From Triglochin maritima (lineage: Eukaryota > Streptophyta > Magnoliopsida > Alismatales > Juncaginaceae), in assembly GCA_963682175.1 (NCBI GenBank), contig OY821791.1, forward strand, positions 29,510,326-29,574,325: DNA of 64,000 nt. The letters are read 5' to 3'. A program made the translations under genes and the position numbers. Position 1 is the stretch's first letter; each line of letters opens with the position of its first letter. Of this stretch, positions 46,713 through 56,581 are shown piece after piece. The notes under the pieces were generated by a model. It was given only the letters and a program-made list of their open reading frames with translations, made no database searches and was not told the DNA's origin.

Positions 46713-47559
46713 TGCAAAAGGAAACAACCCGCTCACCTGCTCTTCACTGCTGGTGCTTGGAACGGACACGTTTCCTCCCATTTCCTTGGATTTATGTTTG
46801 GGGGTCGACTAGTCGAAGTTCGGATTTAGGTTTTTTTTGGGTTTAGAGTGGATGGGAAGTTCACTTTTCCTTTCTTTGCTATTAAAGTCTAGTTATTTGG
46901 AATGTTCCTTGTTTTCCACGTTTTGTGGTAATCCAAAGAATTTGAACCGCCGCACCACTAATTAATTACAAAGGTAACTGCCACTTTATCAGAAATCACA
47001 TTTTCTAATCGCTTTAAATCAATCTAAAATTAAAACACAAATGCTGACATGGAGGATGTGTGGAGCGCGTCACAGATGCGTCAGGTCCATGTATCATCAT
47101 TCTATACTAATTAAACATTACCATAGTCCACCTGATGGATATGTTTAACTCCATGAATCCTAAAGATTAGTGTATGTTTGCACGAATATTTCTTGACTAT
47201 GTTTACAACGATTTACTGTGTCTATTTCTAATTTTATAATGAAGTTTTAATGTCTAAACAAGGTCAATAACAATAAAACTCACTGATTGGGGGGGAGCAT
47301 CCCTAAACCATCCTCTCCTCATTCTCCTTGGACGAAGCAAGCCCTTTCTTGGTCCTCCGTCGGATGTTCTTTGACCAACATGGTACGCCTAATACCACGT
47401 CAGACATTCTTTGCCCGACATTGTATGCCTAATACCACATCGGATTTTGAAGATCCGACGTAGTCAGGGCGACATGGTACCCATCTTTTCTAGTAGTGTG
47501 TTAGTGCTTTGCATTTGTCAATTTTGAGTAGGACTATCATTTTTGTTTGAAAACGTGTT

Positions 47560-48320
47560 GCTCTACTCTAAATCTCTTGGAGACCAAATACGTGCAATCT
47601 ACATCTTAGTTTGCCAACATGTTTACAAAACCACTGTCTCAAGATCAATTCTACTTCATAAACATCAGACTTGGCGTTATCCCATGGTTGCATTTGAAGG
47701 GGAGTGTTAACAATGGTGACCAAGTCAATCATGTTGACTAACTCAAAATTAAAGACTTGGTCGATGATGAAGCATTGTCATAGTAGGAGATGAATTACAT
47801 CCCACATTTTGGAGTCAGATTAAACCCAATTCGGAACTCACCCAGTCCTGGCTAGGTGATGGCTCAGGATCATGCTTCAACCCACCAATGTGGTGAGACC
47901 AAATGAATCAAAATAAAGCTGGTCTGAACACCGGCCAAGGTGGTGCGACCAAATGAATTGAGATAAAGTTGGTTTGAATGTGAGACTCAAATTGGTCATA
48001 ATATGACTTGGCCCAGATCTGCTACAGGAACTCGTATTTAGTCGATTTACTTTTGCACTGTGTTGAGTTCGATTTTGTAAAAAAAGTTGGGTATGCCCGA
48101 CTAGCTGATCGCATGTATAGATATCTCATTAACCCTAATAACAAACACAACCTTCAAAACCTTAATTTTTCTCTTCACTGCACTTTTCTCTCTCAAATCC
48201 GAAACCTAGAGCTCACCTCTCCTCCTCTGATCCGAGAATGCTTGTCTCCGATCGGAGCCAAGATCCACTAGATCTAGCCTTTTTGCATCAAGTACTACAA
48301 GTTCTTGTTTTGTTAAATTT
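47560..48320 (+). pseudogene. 3' tail of another copia element: RNase H end plus LTR
   Basis: The frame at 47588-47705 reads TKYVQSTS, a stop, then FANMFTKPLSQDQFYF and LGVIPWLHLKGS, the conserved copia RNase H C-terminus. The purine tract TTTGAAGGGGAG at 47694-47705 is followed by TGTTAACA, an LTR start. The LTR end is not certain (about 48320, after TTTTGTTA). Upstream is cut by the CACTA-like end. Confidence 0.75.
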
Positions 48321-48835
48321 TGGGCCTTCTTGTGAAATTTCTTGCTCCACCATGGTGTAATTTATTAAGAAAGTACATATATTCTATGTTTATAAGTCAT
48401 TCCCATGAAAAGAAAGTTATTGACTTCCGTAAACACAGATTTCCCTTAGTTTGTAAACTCTACGGGGTATTTTGACCCTCTGGACATTTTAATTGTTTTA
48501 AATTCCGATCATTTCGATTTTTCAAAATAAAAAAACTTAATAACTAAATTAAATTTTATTTGTTTAGTCTAGTTAGAAAAGGACAAAGTAAAATACCCAC
48601 CTATAGGTAAATTACGCAACCAAACCAAACAATTTTTAAATAAAACTACAAATACTTAGCCCAATTGGTCTAATGACTTTTCAATATCAACCCAACCCAC
48701 CACACATTAGCCCACAAAGTCCAAGAAATCACTCTTTCCTCGCTTCAACCCAATCCAACCCAATACCTCAAAGAATTTCTGCTTGCGGACCCATCCTTTC
48801 CTCCTCCATCTCCACTACCAGCACATATCCCAAGA

Positions 48836-49825
48836 AAAAATTGACTTTCTATGCCTCAAGTGTCCCAACCTCTAAAAAAACCCTACACTTTGACATCCTC
48901 TGAAAAATATGTTTATCTTTCCACTTCTCCCCAAAATACCCCCACCTAAATTGACCATTCATCTCTCTCCCTTTCCTTTTAAATAAGCAAATCACCCTTT
49001 CTGTCTCTTTTTCTTTCGAACAATTGCAAATCGCTCTCGCGCATCCGTTTTGTCTTCTCTTCCTCTCTCTCGTTCTCACATCTCTCTCACACTAATTCGA
49101 GCTCAACGACGTACCCTGTCGAACATCTACTACTTTGAAGTCAACGACGAAGGTCGATGTTAGGGCACGCTTTGTATATGTTTCTTTTTACTTCTTGATA
49201 TAGTTTTATAAGATTATGTTATTGTTTCTATCGAAAATGTAGTTGATTTCATCCATTTATTGGTATTCATCTGAGTTTTGTCGCCTGAGTTGGAAGTGGA
49301 ACTGTTCTATGTTTCCCACGAGGCTTGATATGTTCGATTGTAGTTTAATAGATACTCGATAGCTACAAACGATGGAAATCAGATTATTTTTCATTTCACC
49401 TCGATTGGTTCGACAGATGTGCTCGATGGAAATTAGACAGTTTTTCCTTTGAGTTCGATAGGTTCGATATTACTTCGATTCGTTTTGCAGGTGAGTTCTA
49501 TGGGATCAGTTTGACAGTGAAGAACTGTCGACTCGATGAGCTCGATTCCATTTTGCCCATGTTTTTTAACTGGTTGTTGTTTTTTCTTGTTTTTTTCAGA
49601 TGCCCAAGTTTAGGGTTGTGCACGATCCGGTCCGGTCCGGACCGGTCTGGTTTTTTGTTTTTTATTTAAAAAAATTGGTTTTTGACCGGTTTGGTCCGGT
49701 CTTCCGTCCGGACCCCGGATAAAAATCCGGTCCAATCCGACCTGGACCGGATTCTCAGCCCTACTGAAGTTAATAGTTCCAACCAATGATCATTTCCCTG
49801 GTCGTGTGACATACAGGGGCAGTAC
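48836..49825 (+). repeat. Left arm of the inverted repeat
   Basis: Reverse-complement match to 58543-59343. It contains GAACATCTACTACTTTG, a field of TCGAT/ATCGA motifs (49325-49550), an acceptor-like TTTTTTCAG then ATG at 49600, and a MITE insertion directly after. Confidence 0.88.
49611..49763. mobile_element. hAT-like MITE, 153 bp
   Basis: Ends TAGGGTTGTG and CTCAGCCCTA (minus TAGGGCTGAG) are short imperfect inverted repeats. Flanking CCCAAGTT (49603-49610) and CTGAAGTT (49764-49771) form an 8-bp duplication with two changes. The uninterrupted arm at 58605 has a single CTGAAGTT at the same point, which proves the insertion. The inside is dense in CCGGTCCGGACCGG-like motifs. Confidence 0.93.
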
Positions 49826-50812
49826 GCCTATGAAAAACCAAGTGGTGCACCCACTACGATGTCGTCGTTATGCATCATCTTCTTGATTGAAGGTGGATGT
49901 CATAGAGGTTAAGGGAAGGAGCAAAGAAGGCAAAGGCAAGCATAGTGGAGTGATGTAATGCAGATAAAAGGGAACATCATGTTATAGGCATAACTGACGC
50001 AACGTTTGGAAGGAAGGAAACCGAACAGTCTAAATGCCCTAAATAATCGTGTCGTTATCAGTGGCATTGACTATCAAGCTCCCATCGAGGGCATATCGAA
50101 CTCATTGATCCCAACAGAGAGGACTCTCTTGCTTCATCATATCGAGGTCACGTTGAACCGACCATTGGTACAGTTTTCGCAGTCCACTCATAACTGACGT
50201 GGCGTTTGGAAGGAAGGAAACCGAACCATCTAAAGCACCATAAATAATCATGCCATTGTCAGTGGCGTACACTATCGAGCTCCTATCGAGTTCATATCAA
50301 GTTGATCGATCCCAACAGAGCAGACTCTCTTGCTTCATCATATCAAGGTCACGTCGAACCGCCCATTGGTACATGGCTATCATTACTAAGGCGACGTTTG
50401 AAGGAAAGGAATAGTCGTGCTTTTCCTAAAAATTCTAAATTATCGAGCTCATATCGCACATATATCAAACAAAACCAAAAAAATTGTTCAATAATAGCAC
50501 CATTTTCTCAATAAAGGAGGCAAGTCAATGAGAAGCACCGCACTCAAACTGATCCTATTGAGCTGATTAGTCTAGCTCTTATAGTACTAGTATCGAACTT
50601 GTCGAACTAATCAAACCTATGGAAATTGACATGTACGATGTTGCTCAACATCATAATCGTTACATTTATGTCATTATTATATAAAATAAAATACAAAACA
50701 GGTCCACACCATGATCAAATACAAAATGAAAGGGAAAATATAGGGTACATCATAATTGTTCAAATTCTGTAATTGTTTTATAAAATAAAATACAAAACAC
50801 AGTTGTTCGACG
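49826..50812. repeat. Region with a 200-bp tandem repeat (2.4 copies)
   Basis: TAACTGACG(C/T) starts units at 49991 and 50191, and a partial third unit begins near 50385. Each includes TTTGGAAGGAAGGAAACCGA, ATCGAG motifs and CTCTCTTGCTTCATCATATC. It is downstream of the ULP1 stop, so non-coding. Confidence 0.88.
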
Positions 50813-51345
50813 TCAAAGTTTGACATTCTGGTAGAACAGGTCGATAGTCAATTTATCCCTGAAAGTCTGCATGCTTTCGTCTGTTATGGTGGTGATGGGA
50901 AGATTCGCCAGACGATGCTCTACATAATTGATGGTGAACATGCCATAATCTATACTGGAAAATTAACCACTTTAATCGTAAAATATCGGGGATACAATAG
51001 AGTTGAAAACAACTGAAGTAATTAGAAAAGGAAATTGACTTGTTCTGGGTTTGGGGGACCTCCTTTTTCAGACGGTGCCAATCGAACTCCGGTGCTTTCC
51101 GTCCTTTTATGGACTTCAGCTTAGGGTGATCCTTGAAGATTGAGGAAGCCTTCACCAGTGCCTGAAGGAAATGAGACCAAAGCCTCATTACAATTTCTAG
51201 CTCTTCTTGTGAAATGACTGTTTGATCATTATCGATGATCGTCATCTTCCAGTCGGCAATAGACATCTCGACTGCAAACCAATGTAGCTGCTTATAGCCC
51301 TCACACCAATACACATACTCCATTCCCTTCCAAGAAGGCTTGAGC
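50813..51345 (-). pseudogene. ULP1-like cysteine peptidase C-terminal exons, catalytic Cys replaced
   Basis: Exon A (51345-51040) reads SWKGMEYVYWCEGYKQLHWF, giving the catalytic His in HW, then MTIIDND with the Asp, and FDWHRLKKEVPQTQ with the oxyanion Gln. An 85-bp intron (50955-51039, GT...AG on the minus strand) follows. Exon B resumes NIDYGMFTINYVEHRLANLP and ends at TGA 50813-50815. In C48 SUMO/deneddylase-type peptidases the motif is D-C-G; here it is D-Y-G, so the nucleophile is lost. Upstream exons were displaced by an LTR fragment joined at about 51345. Confidence 0.85.
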
Positions 51346-51349
51346 TTAT

Positions 51350-52109
51350 AATCGGTCGGTCGACCGAACATTGCGATGGAATAATTCTTGTTACGAACGG
51401 TCGACCGAGTTATTGAACGGTCGACCGAAACCTGGTTCGAGCGGTCGACCGAACCTCAAAACGGTCGACCGGTCCAGACGGTTTTATGCAGAATTAATTA
51501 GATCATGCATGGAATTGGTCCATAATCGATTTAATTCGTGGCTAAGATTATTTATTATTAAATAATGGATGGTTAGATGGAAGTTTGCATGAAATCATTG
51601 GCAAGAGGTTGCACATGAATAGGTAATTTGGAGAGAACTTATAAATACAAGTTTATCTCATTACCTCATTTTTAATTCATTGTTTTTCTCATGCAAAAAC
51701 TCTCTCCATAATTCTCCACGAAATTCCCTTATTTCTTAAGTTTAGTTTTAGTTTTTAAGAGATCGTCTTCTCAAGGGAACTAAAGAGGGGTTAGTAATTA
51801 GATTCTAAACCCTATTGGAGATTGAGAGACTAGCTCCTCTCTCTCCAATCTTGTTTAGAGTTTGGTGAAATCTCGGAGGCATCCGGCGCAGCAACAAGCA
51901 TCCTCAACGTCTCCGAATCTTCAAGAAGTTTTATAGAACTTCTAGGTATGAATTTCGGAGTCCCGTGTTTGTTTTAATAAAAGTTTTAAAACTAGTTATT
52001 GAAACAAACCAATGCATGCATGAAATAAATCATAGAAAATTGTAATAGATCCTTATTACGCATAAAATTTCCGAAAATATATATGTGTAATTAAACATGA
52101 AATCCTACA
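51350..52109 (+). repeat. Truncated LTR of the 2.1-kb solo-LTR family (plus orientation)
   Basis: Reverse-complement match to 35864-36840. The 3' end AATCCTACA (52109) is intact; the 5' two thirds are missing. TATA-like CTTATAAATAC lies at 51638-51648. Just upstream, 51355-51474 holds five perfect CGGTCGACCG copies in 120 bp, the densest cluster in the window. No primer-binding site follows at 52110, where protease coding sequence of another element begins. Confidence 0.87.
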
Positions 52110-54420
52110 GGCTTCTCCCCAATTCATCCAACAAGGACCTCCCACCATCATTTAGATCATCAAGCATAAGCTCGGTCATATGTGGATCCTTTTTGGAGTC
52201 AATATGAAGCTCAAATGGCTCAATGGCCATGGGACATGAGGTAGAGACACCTTCTGGTATAGGCATATGATGAGGTGTCTCACTCTCACTAGTATGCTCA
52301 ACTGAATCATGCAACGAACACTCCCTTTGGACATTCATGTTCGAGGCCAGCTCACTCTGTTGCATTGCGAAGACAGGCAATGAGTTTTCGCTGGGCCCAC
52401 GAACATTTTCAACGGGTTGCATTGGGGTTAGGGGTGTTCGTTGATTTTGTGGTGCTTTCTCCAATTGGCGGATGAGATTTAGATTTAAAGTTTCATCAAT
52501 GGGTTCCTGTTGCCTACCAGAGTTGAACACATGAAACTCGACACTCATGTTACCGAATGAGAGCTTCATGAGACCATTTCTACAATTAATCAAGGCATTG
52601 GAGGTGACCAGAAATGGTCTACCCAAAATCAAAGGTATTTGAGAGTAGGTGTTCACAACAGGATTGGTATCGAGGACAACAAAATCGACTGGAAATATAA
52701 AATCTCCAACTTTGATAAGCACGTCCTCGATAATCCCCATGAGAATACGAATGGATCTATCCGCCAATTGGAGGGTGATCTTAGTTGGTTTCAATTCTCC
52801 CAAGTTCAACTGTTGATAAACAGAGAATGGGAGGAGGTTGACCGCTGATCCTAAATCAAGCAAAACATTGCTCATTCTAGTGTCCCCTATCGTACACTGA
52901 ATAGTAGGACACCCAGGGTCCTTGTATTTTGTGTAGGTGGGATTGGACAAAAGTGAGCTGATATTTGCAGCCAAGAATGCTTTCTTAGGAACATTGGGCT
53001 TCCTCTTGGTTGTGCAGAGATCCTTCAACACTTTGGCATATTGAGGTATTTGTTGGATGACATCCAACAAGGGGATGTTAACCTTTACTTGCTTAAACAC
53101 CTCTAATATCTTGTCCATGTTGTCACTCTGCTTTTTGGTTAACCAACTTGGATAAGGAGCTTTTGGCAGGTAGGTTTTCTACAGTGCCTGAGAAGGAAGC
53201 CTTGGTGTATTACCCTCACCCTCAGCCTCTTCTTCGCCACCATTCCCACTAAGGGGTTGCATAGATGGTGGTGGGTGTGGCAAGGAAATGTGATTGTCAA
53301 CCTATTTTCCATTCCTTAATGTCACAATGGAATTGACATGGTGAACAGGTTCCTCCACATGGTTCACTTGCCTCCCCCGAGGTACCACATTCTCATTTTG
53401 CATGGGTTGTTGTTGGTACATACGGGGGTTAGCCTGAGGCTGGCTAGGAAAAGACCATCTCTCTCTTTCATGTACAGACTGAGCCAATTGGCCCATCTGA
53501 AGCTCTAGAGATTTGATGGTCTGCTGATTTGAAGTGAGAACTTGACTCGTGGTTGACATAAAATTTTTCAAGTCCACGAGTCAAGGTCTCAAGCGAATTG
53601 AATCGGGTTTCCATATTGTTGGAATTTGGGAAACCCGATTGATTGGTGGTTTGCGCTTGGGGTGGCTGATAGTATTGTGCATGCATGGGAGGTTGGTGTG
53701 ATTGGTAAGGTGGTCGAGAGGAGTTTGAAGGACCACCCTGGGCATTAGTTTGGTTCCATGAAAAATTGGGGTGGTTCCTCCATCCAGGATTATAAGATGA
53801 TGAGTATGGGTCATTCCTAGCTCTGTCATAGATGGCGTTGACACGCTCCATCTCAGGAGGAATAGACACACACTCGCTTTCTACATGACCTATCCTACCA
53901 CATGAATGACAGGGAACTGGACTAGATGTGGACATGTGAGGTGCACCTTGTTGGTTTTGGAGCTCAATCGAATCCTTTCTCCTATGCTAGATGATGCCTC
54001 GGTGGCCGTAGTGGTATCGACAACAAATGCGGCACCCGATCTAGTCGAGTTTGCAATCGCGATCCTTTCTCCTATGCTAGATGATGCAGGTGGCTCCCTC
54101 ACACTCTCCCATTGCATGGTTTTCTCAGCGAGGTCTTCTAGGAAAGCCCATGCCTCCCTTTCATCCTTTCCCAAGAACTCTCCTTGACACATGGACTCAA
54201 GGAGCGTTCTTGACGGGATGTGAAGACCTTCGTAAAGAATCTGACAAAGGCGCCACAACTCGATGCCATGGTGAGGGCATGAGGTTAGTAGCTCCTTGAA
54301 CCTCTCTAAGTATGCATGGAATGGTTCGGTCTCATGTTGATAGAACGAATTGATTTCGTTCCTCAATTTTTGAGTCTGAATCAGGTCCTTCTTCCTTGCA
54401 TCTTGGTCCCCAGATCTCAC
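52105..54420 (-). pseudogene. Second Athila-like gag-protease, truncated and frameshifted
   Basis: Gag from 54420 lacks its N-terminus (starts at RNEINSFYQHETEPFHAYLE). It has a zinc knuckle CHSCGRIGHVESEC (53912-53871 region), then NPGWRNHPNFSW, a Q-rich linker, and the protease with LLDLGSAVNLLPFSVY and LILGRPFLVTS (53118-52105, 337 residues). Frameshifts lie near 53900, 53550 and 53150. A 90-bp direct duplication (ATCCTTTCTCCTATGC at 53972 and 54062) gives an in-frame SSIGERI repeat. As in 4646-7009, no polymerase follows. Its low-coordinate end is cut at the LTR fragment. Confidence 0.85.
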
Positions 54421-55925
54421 AATTCAGTCCTTTTTCCCAGCTTTTGGGTCCTTTTATGCTTCATCTCTTCAAACCTATTTATTCCTGAAAACTAAACATA
54501 AAACTCGTGACATAGCATTGTTTAGGTGAAAGATAATGGATATAAGATACAAATATAAGCATGAAATGATGTCAATCAGTAGAGAGGGAAAGCGAATACG
54601 AAAATATGTGTATGTGTTCAAATGTGCTCATCAAAACATGTCATACATGAAATCCATAAAACTCAACTCCAACTTTGCCTCCACATGAAATAAGATAAAA
54701 CCTTATCATTAAAACATACAAGACAATAATTGAAATGAAGCTAATATGTTCACATGCATCATAACTCAAATCCAACTATGTCTCCATCTAGAGAGATTTA
54801 TCACAATCATTAAAACATACAAGACATTAATTAGGATGAAGTCAACATGAGCACATGCATGCACATGTTTTGTTTCCTTCTTCCACTCCATCCTTATCCT
54901 AACCTCATCATTCCCCATCAAATAGGGACACTAATTTAAGCATGTGCTATGCATCACTCAAGAGCATTAGAACATCAAAGATAAGAGTGAAATACCATTG
55001 GATGAATATGGAAATCATGTAAGGTTCAAAGGATTAAGATTAATACACACACCTAATACATAACATAATCACATCACCTTCCTCTCCACCCCCCAAATGG
55101 GGATGGACTACTCTCTACTCATCTCTAAACTAAAGAAAGCATGACAAGAACATAAACCCATAATGGAAATGAAGGAAAACAAGATTAAGCAAACAACAAC
55201 ATAAAAGAAATTGTATCAAAGGAAAAACATGTAATTAAAGAACAACACTAACACTTGACTGAAAAGAAAATATTACAAAGTTTCTCCTTCTTTTCCTCTT
55301 ACACTAATCACTAGTAAAAATAAACCTAAACTAATGGAGGAGCAAGAAGAAGTGGGAGAGGAGAGATTACAATGGTATATATAGACTAATACATGGTTAT
55401 GATTCATCTGAAAATAATCGGAAGACTCTAAATCACATATGATGGTTCTGGATTGCTCTGACCCGAATACCCGACCCACGACCAAAGTTTAAGAACCTAT
55501 GGACCATTTTGATTTGCCAGTGGCAGATCAAGTAGGTCTGATCAGGTTGAAAGTTTAGTTTATGTTGTATTTCTTTGATTGGAACATGTGGAGAAGCTCT
55601 GGTCCACTATCTCGACCCGATTTTGTTTTAATTGGAGAAATACTGATCTGATTCAAGTCATGTGGCACAACATTTTGTTCTTTACCATCAGGTCCCTCTG
55701 GGTTTTCACTTGGGTCCTTCCTGATTTGCGATACAATCCTTGTGCATTACAAATGGGTCCAGAAGTCTTCAATGTAGTCCATTCTTGTTACATTCAGGTC
55801 CTTTTTGCTCCCTTCCTCTCCTTTATTACCAAACTCTTGAAACACTACAAACAATAACTCGAGTAGCATAATATTAGGGTAAAATAAAGTATATATAGCA
55901 TGAATGTGATGTATGAATATAAAAC
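54412..55925 (-). repeat. Two abutting Athila-like LTR remnants
   Basis: 54412-54577 matches the first 165 bp (element orientation) of the solo LTR 57027-58451, ending GATGTCAATCA, and runs straight into gag, so the rest of that LTR and the leader are deleted. 54578-55925 is a related but different LTR body (CCCCCCAAATGGGGATGGA, TATATATAGAC near 55377, tail GTATGAATATAAAACA). Their exact boundary and order of insertion are unclear. Confidence 0.65.
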
Positions 55926-55929
55926 ATAA

Positions 55930-56320
55930 TGTTAGGTTCAGTAACTATCAACAAATCTAAACTATCGAGGTCTACTTGTTCCTATCGAGCCGATCGAGCC
56001 CAATAAATAATTTGGTAACTAACAACTTATCTAAACTATCGAGGTCTGTTGAACACATATGGATCCTATCGAGCGAGCAATGTACTTGGGTAAATAAAAC
56101 AAAGTAATTAATATCGAGTTCCTATCGACCCCATCGAGCAAACTAAGCAATCCATAAAATAAAAACAAACTTTAACTATTGAGTTCATATCAAACGCCTA
56201 TCGAACCCATCGAGAAAACTAAATACTCTAGTAACAAACAACAAATCTTAATTACCGAGGTCTATCAAACTCCTATCAAGACTATCGGGCAAAATAAGTA
56301 CTCCAGTAAATAAAAAATAT
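55930..56320. repeat. ATCGAG-rich degenerate tandem repeats
   Basis: About five units of 70-80 bp with pattern AACTATCGAGGTCTA...CCTATCGA(G/A)CC...ATCGAGC(A/C)AA. The same ATCGA vocabulary appears at 49325-49550, 49991-50470 and 58650-58830, all inside the ULP1 element. Confidence 0.85.
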
Positions 56321-56581
56321 GATTTAACAATAGTGAAGACGATCTTACGTTTCTTGTTGAAGAAAACACGTGTGCAACCTCAGTCTTTTGCGGGGTGTTT
56401 TCTTGTTGCTCGTCCAGTTAAGCATTCTGGGAACCGGTGTGTACGGTTCACAACATACTGGGAACGGAATGATGAAGGGCCTCGTACGCCCAATACTGTA
56501 ACGCAAGGCGTAATCGAATATTCTATATTTGGCCTCTTTTTGTTGCCCCCTTACTTCCTTCTTCTTCTCATACGATTCTTT

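Larger units (their letters stand above)
44760..46781 (-). pseudogene. DUF1985-like transposon gene remnants (weak)
   Basis: Read on the minus strand: a possible start MGGNVSVPSTSSEEQ (46781); then YRAMEWYMSTIENLEEIRTY with FDNLYAGIKKASRDLKTRK (46401-46141); then IWLCEKIHLENGIPP (46125 downward); and a Leu/Lys-rich ORF 45015-44767. The pattern of a YPW-like helical region, KK...K and a short ALQ/IW..E.IP-like segment resembles the C-terminal part of DUF1985 proteins that accompany ULP1 proteases in plant transposons. Possible introns hold the two palindrome clusters. No ULP1 catalytic motif was found. The exon structure is uncertain. Confidence 0.4.
43550..47498. mobile_element. CACTA-like element, right end visible
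   Basis: The right terminus reads CACTACTAGAAAAGATGG on the minus strand (ends 47498), a classic CACTA end. Subterminal TACCACGTCGG-like motifs are dense at 43560-43990 and recur at 47370-47470 in both orientations. The left CACTA terminus was not found, so 43550 is only where the motif field begins. The inside has a minus-strand DUF1985-like gene, two palindrome clusters and a nested LTR fragment. Confidence 0.6.

Noticed and set aside
47706..48320. A host promoter with CT-rich leader
   Set aside because: It follows a copia RNase H terminus and purine tract directly, so it is better explained as that element's LTR.
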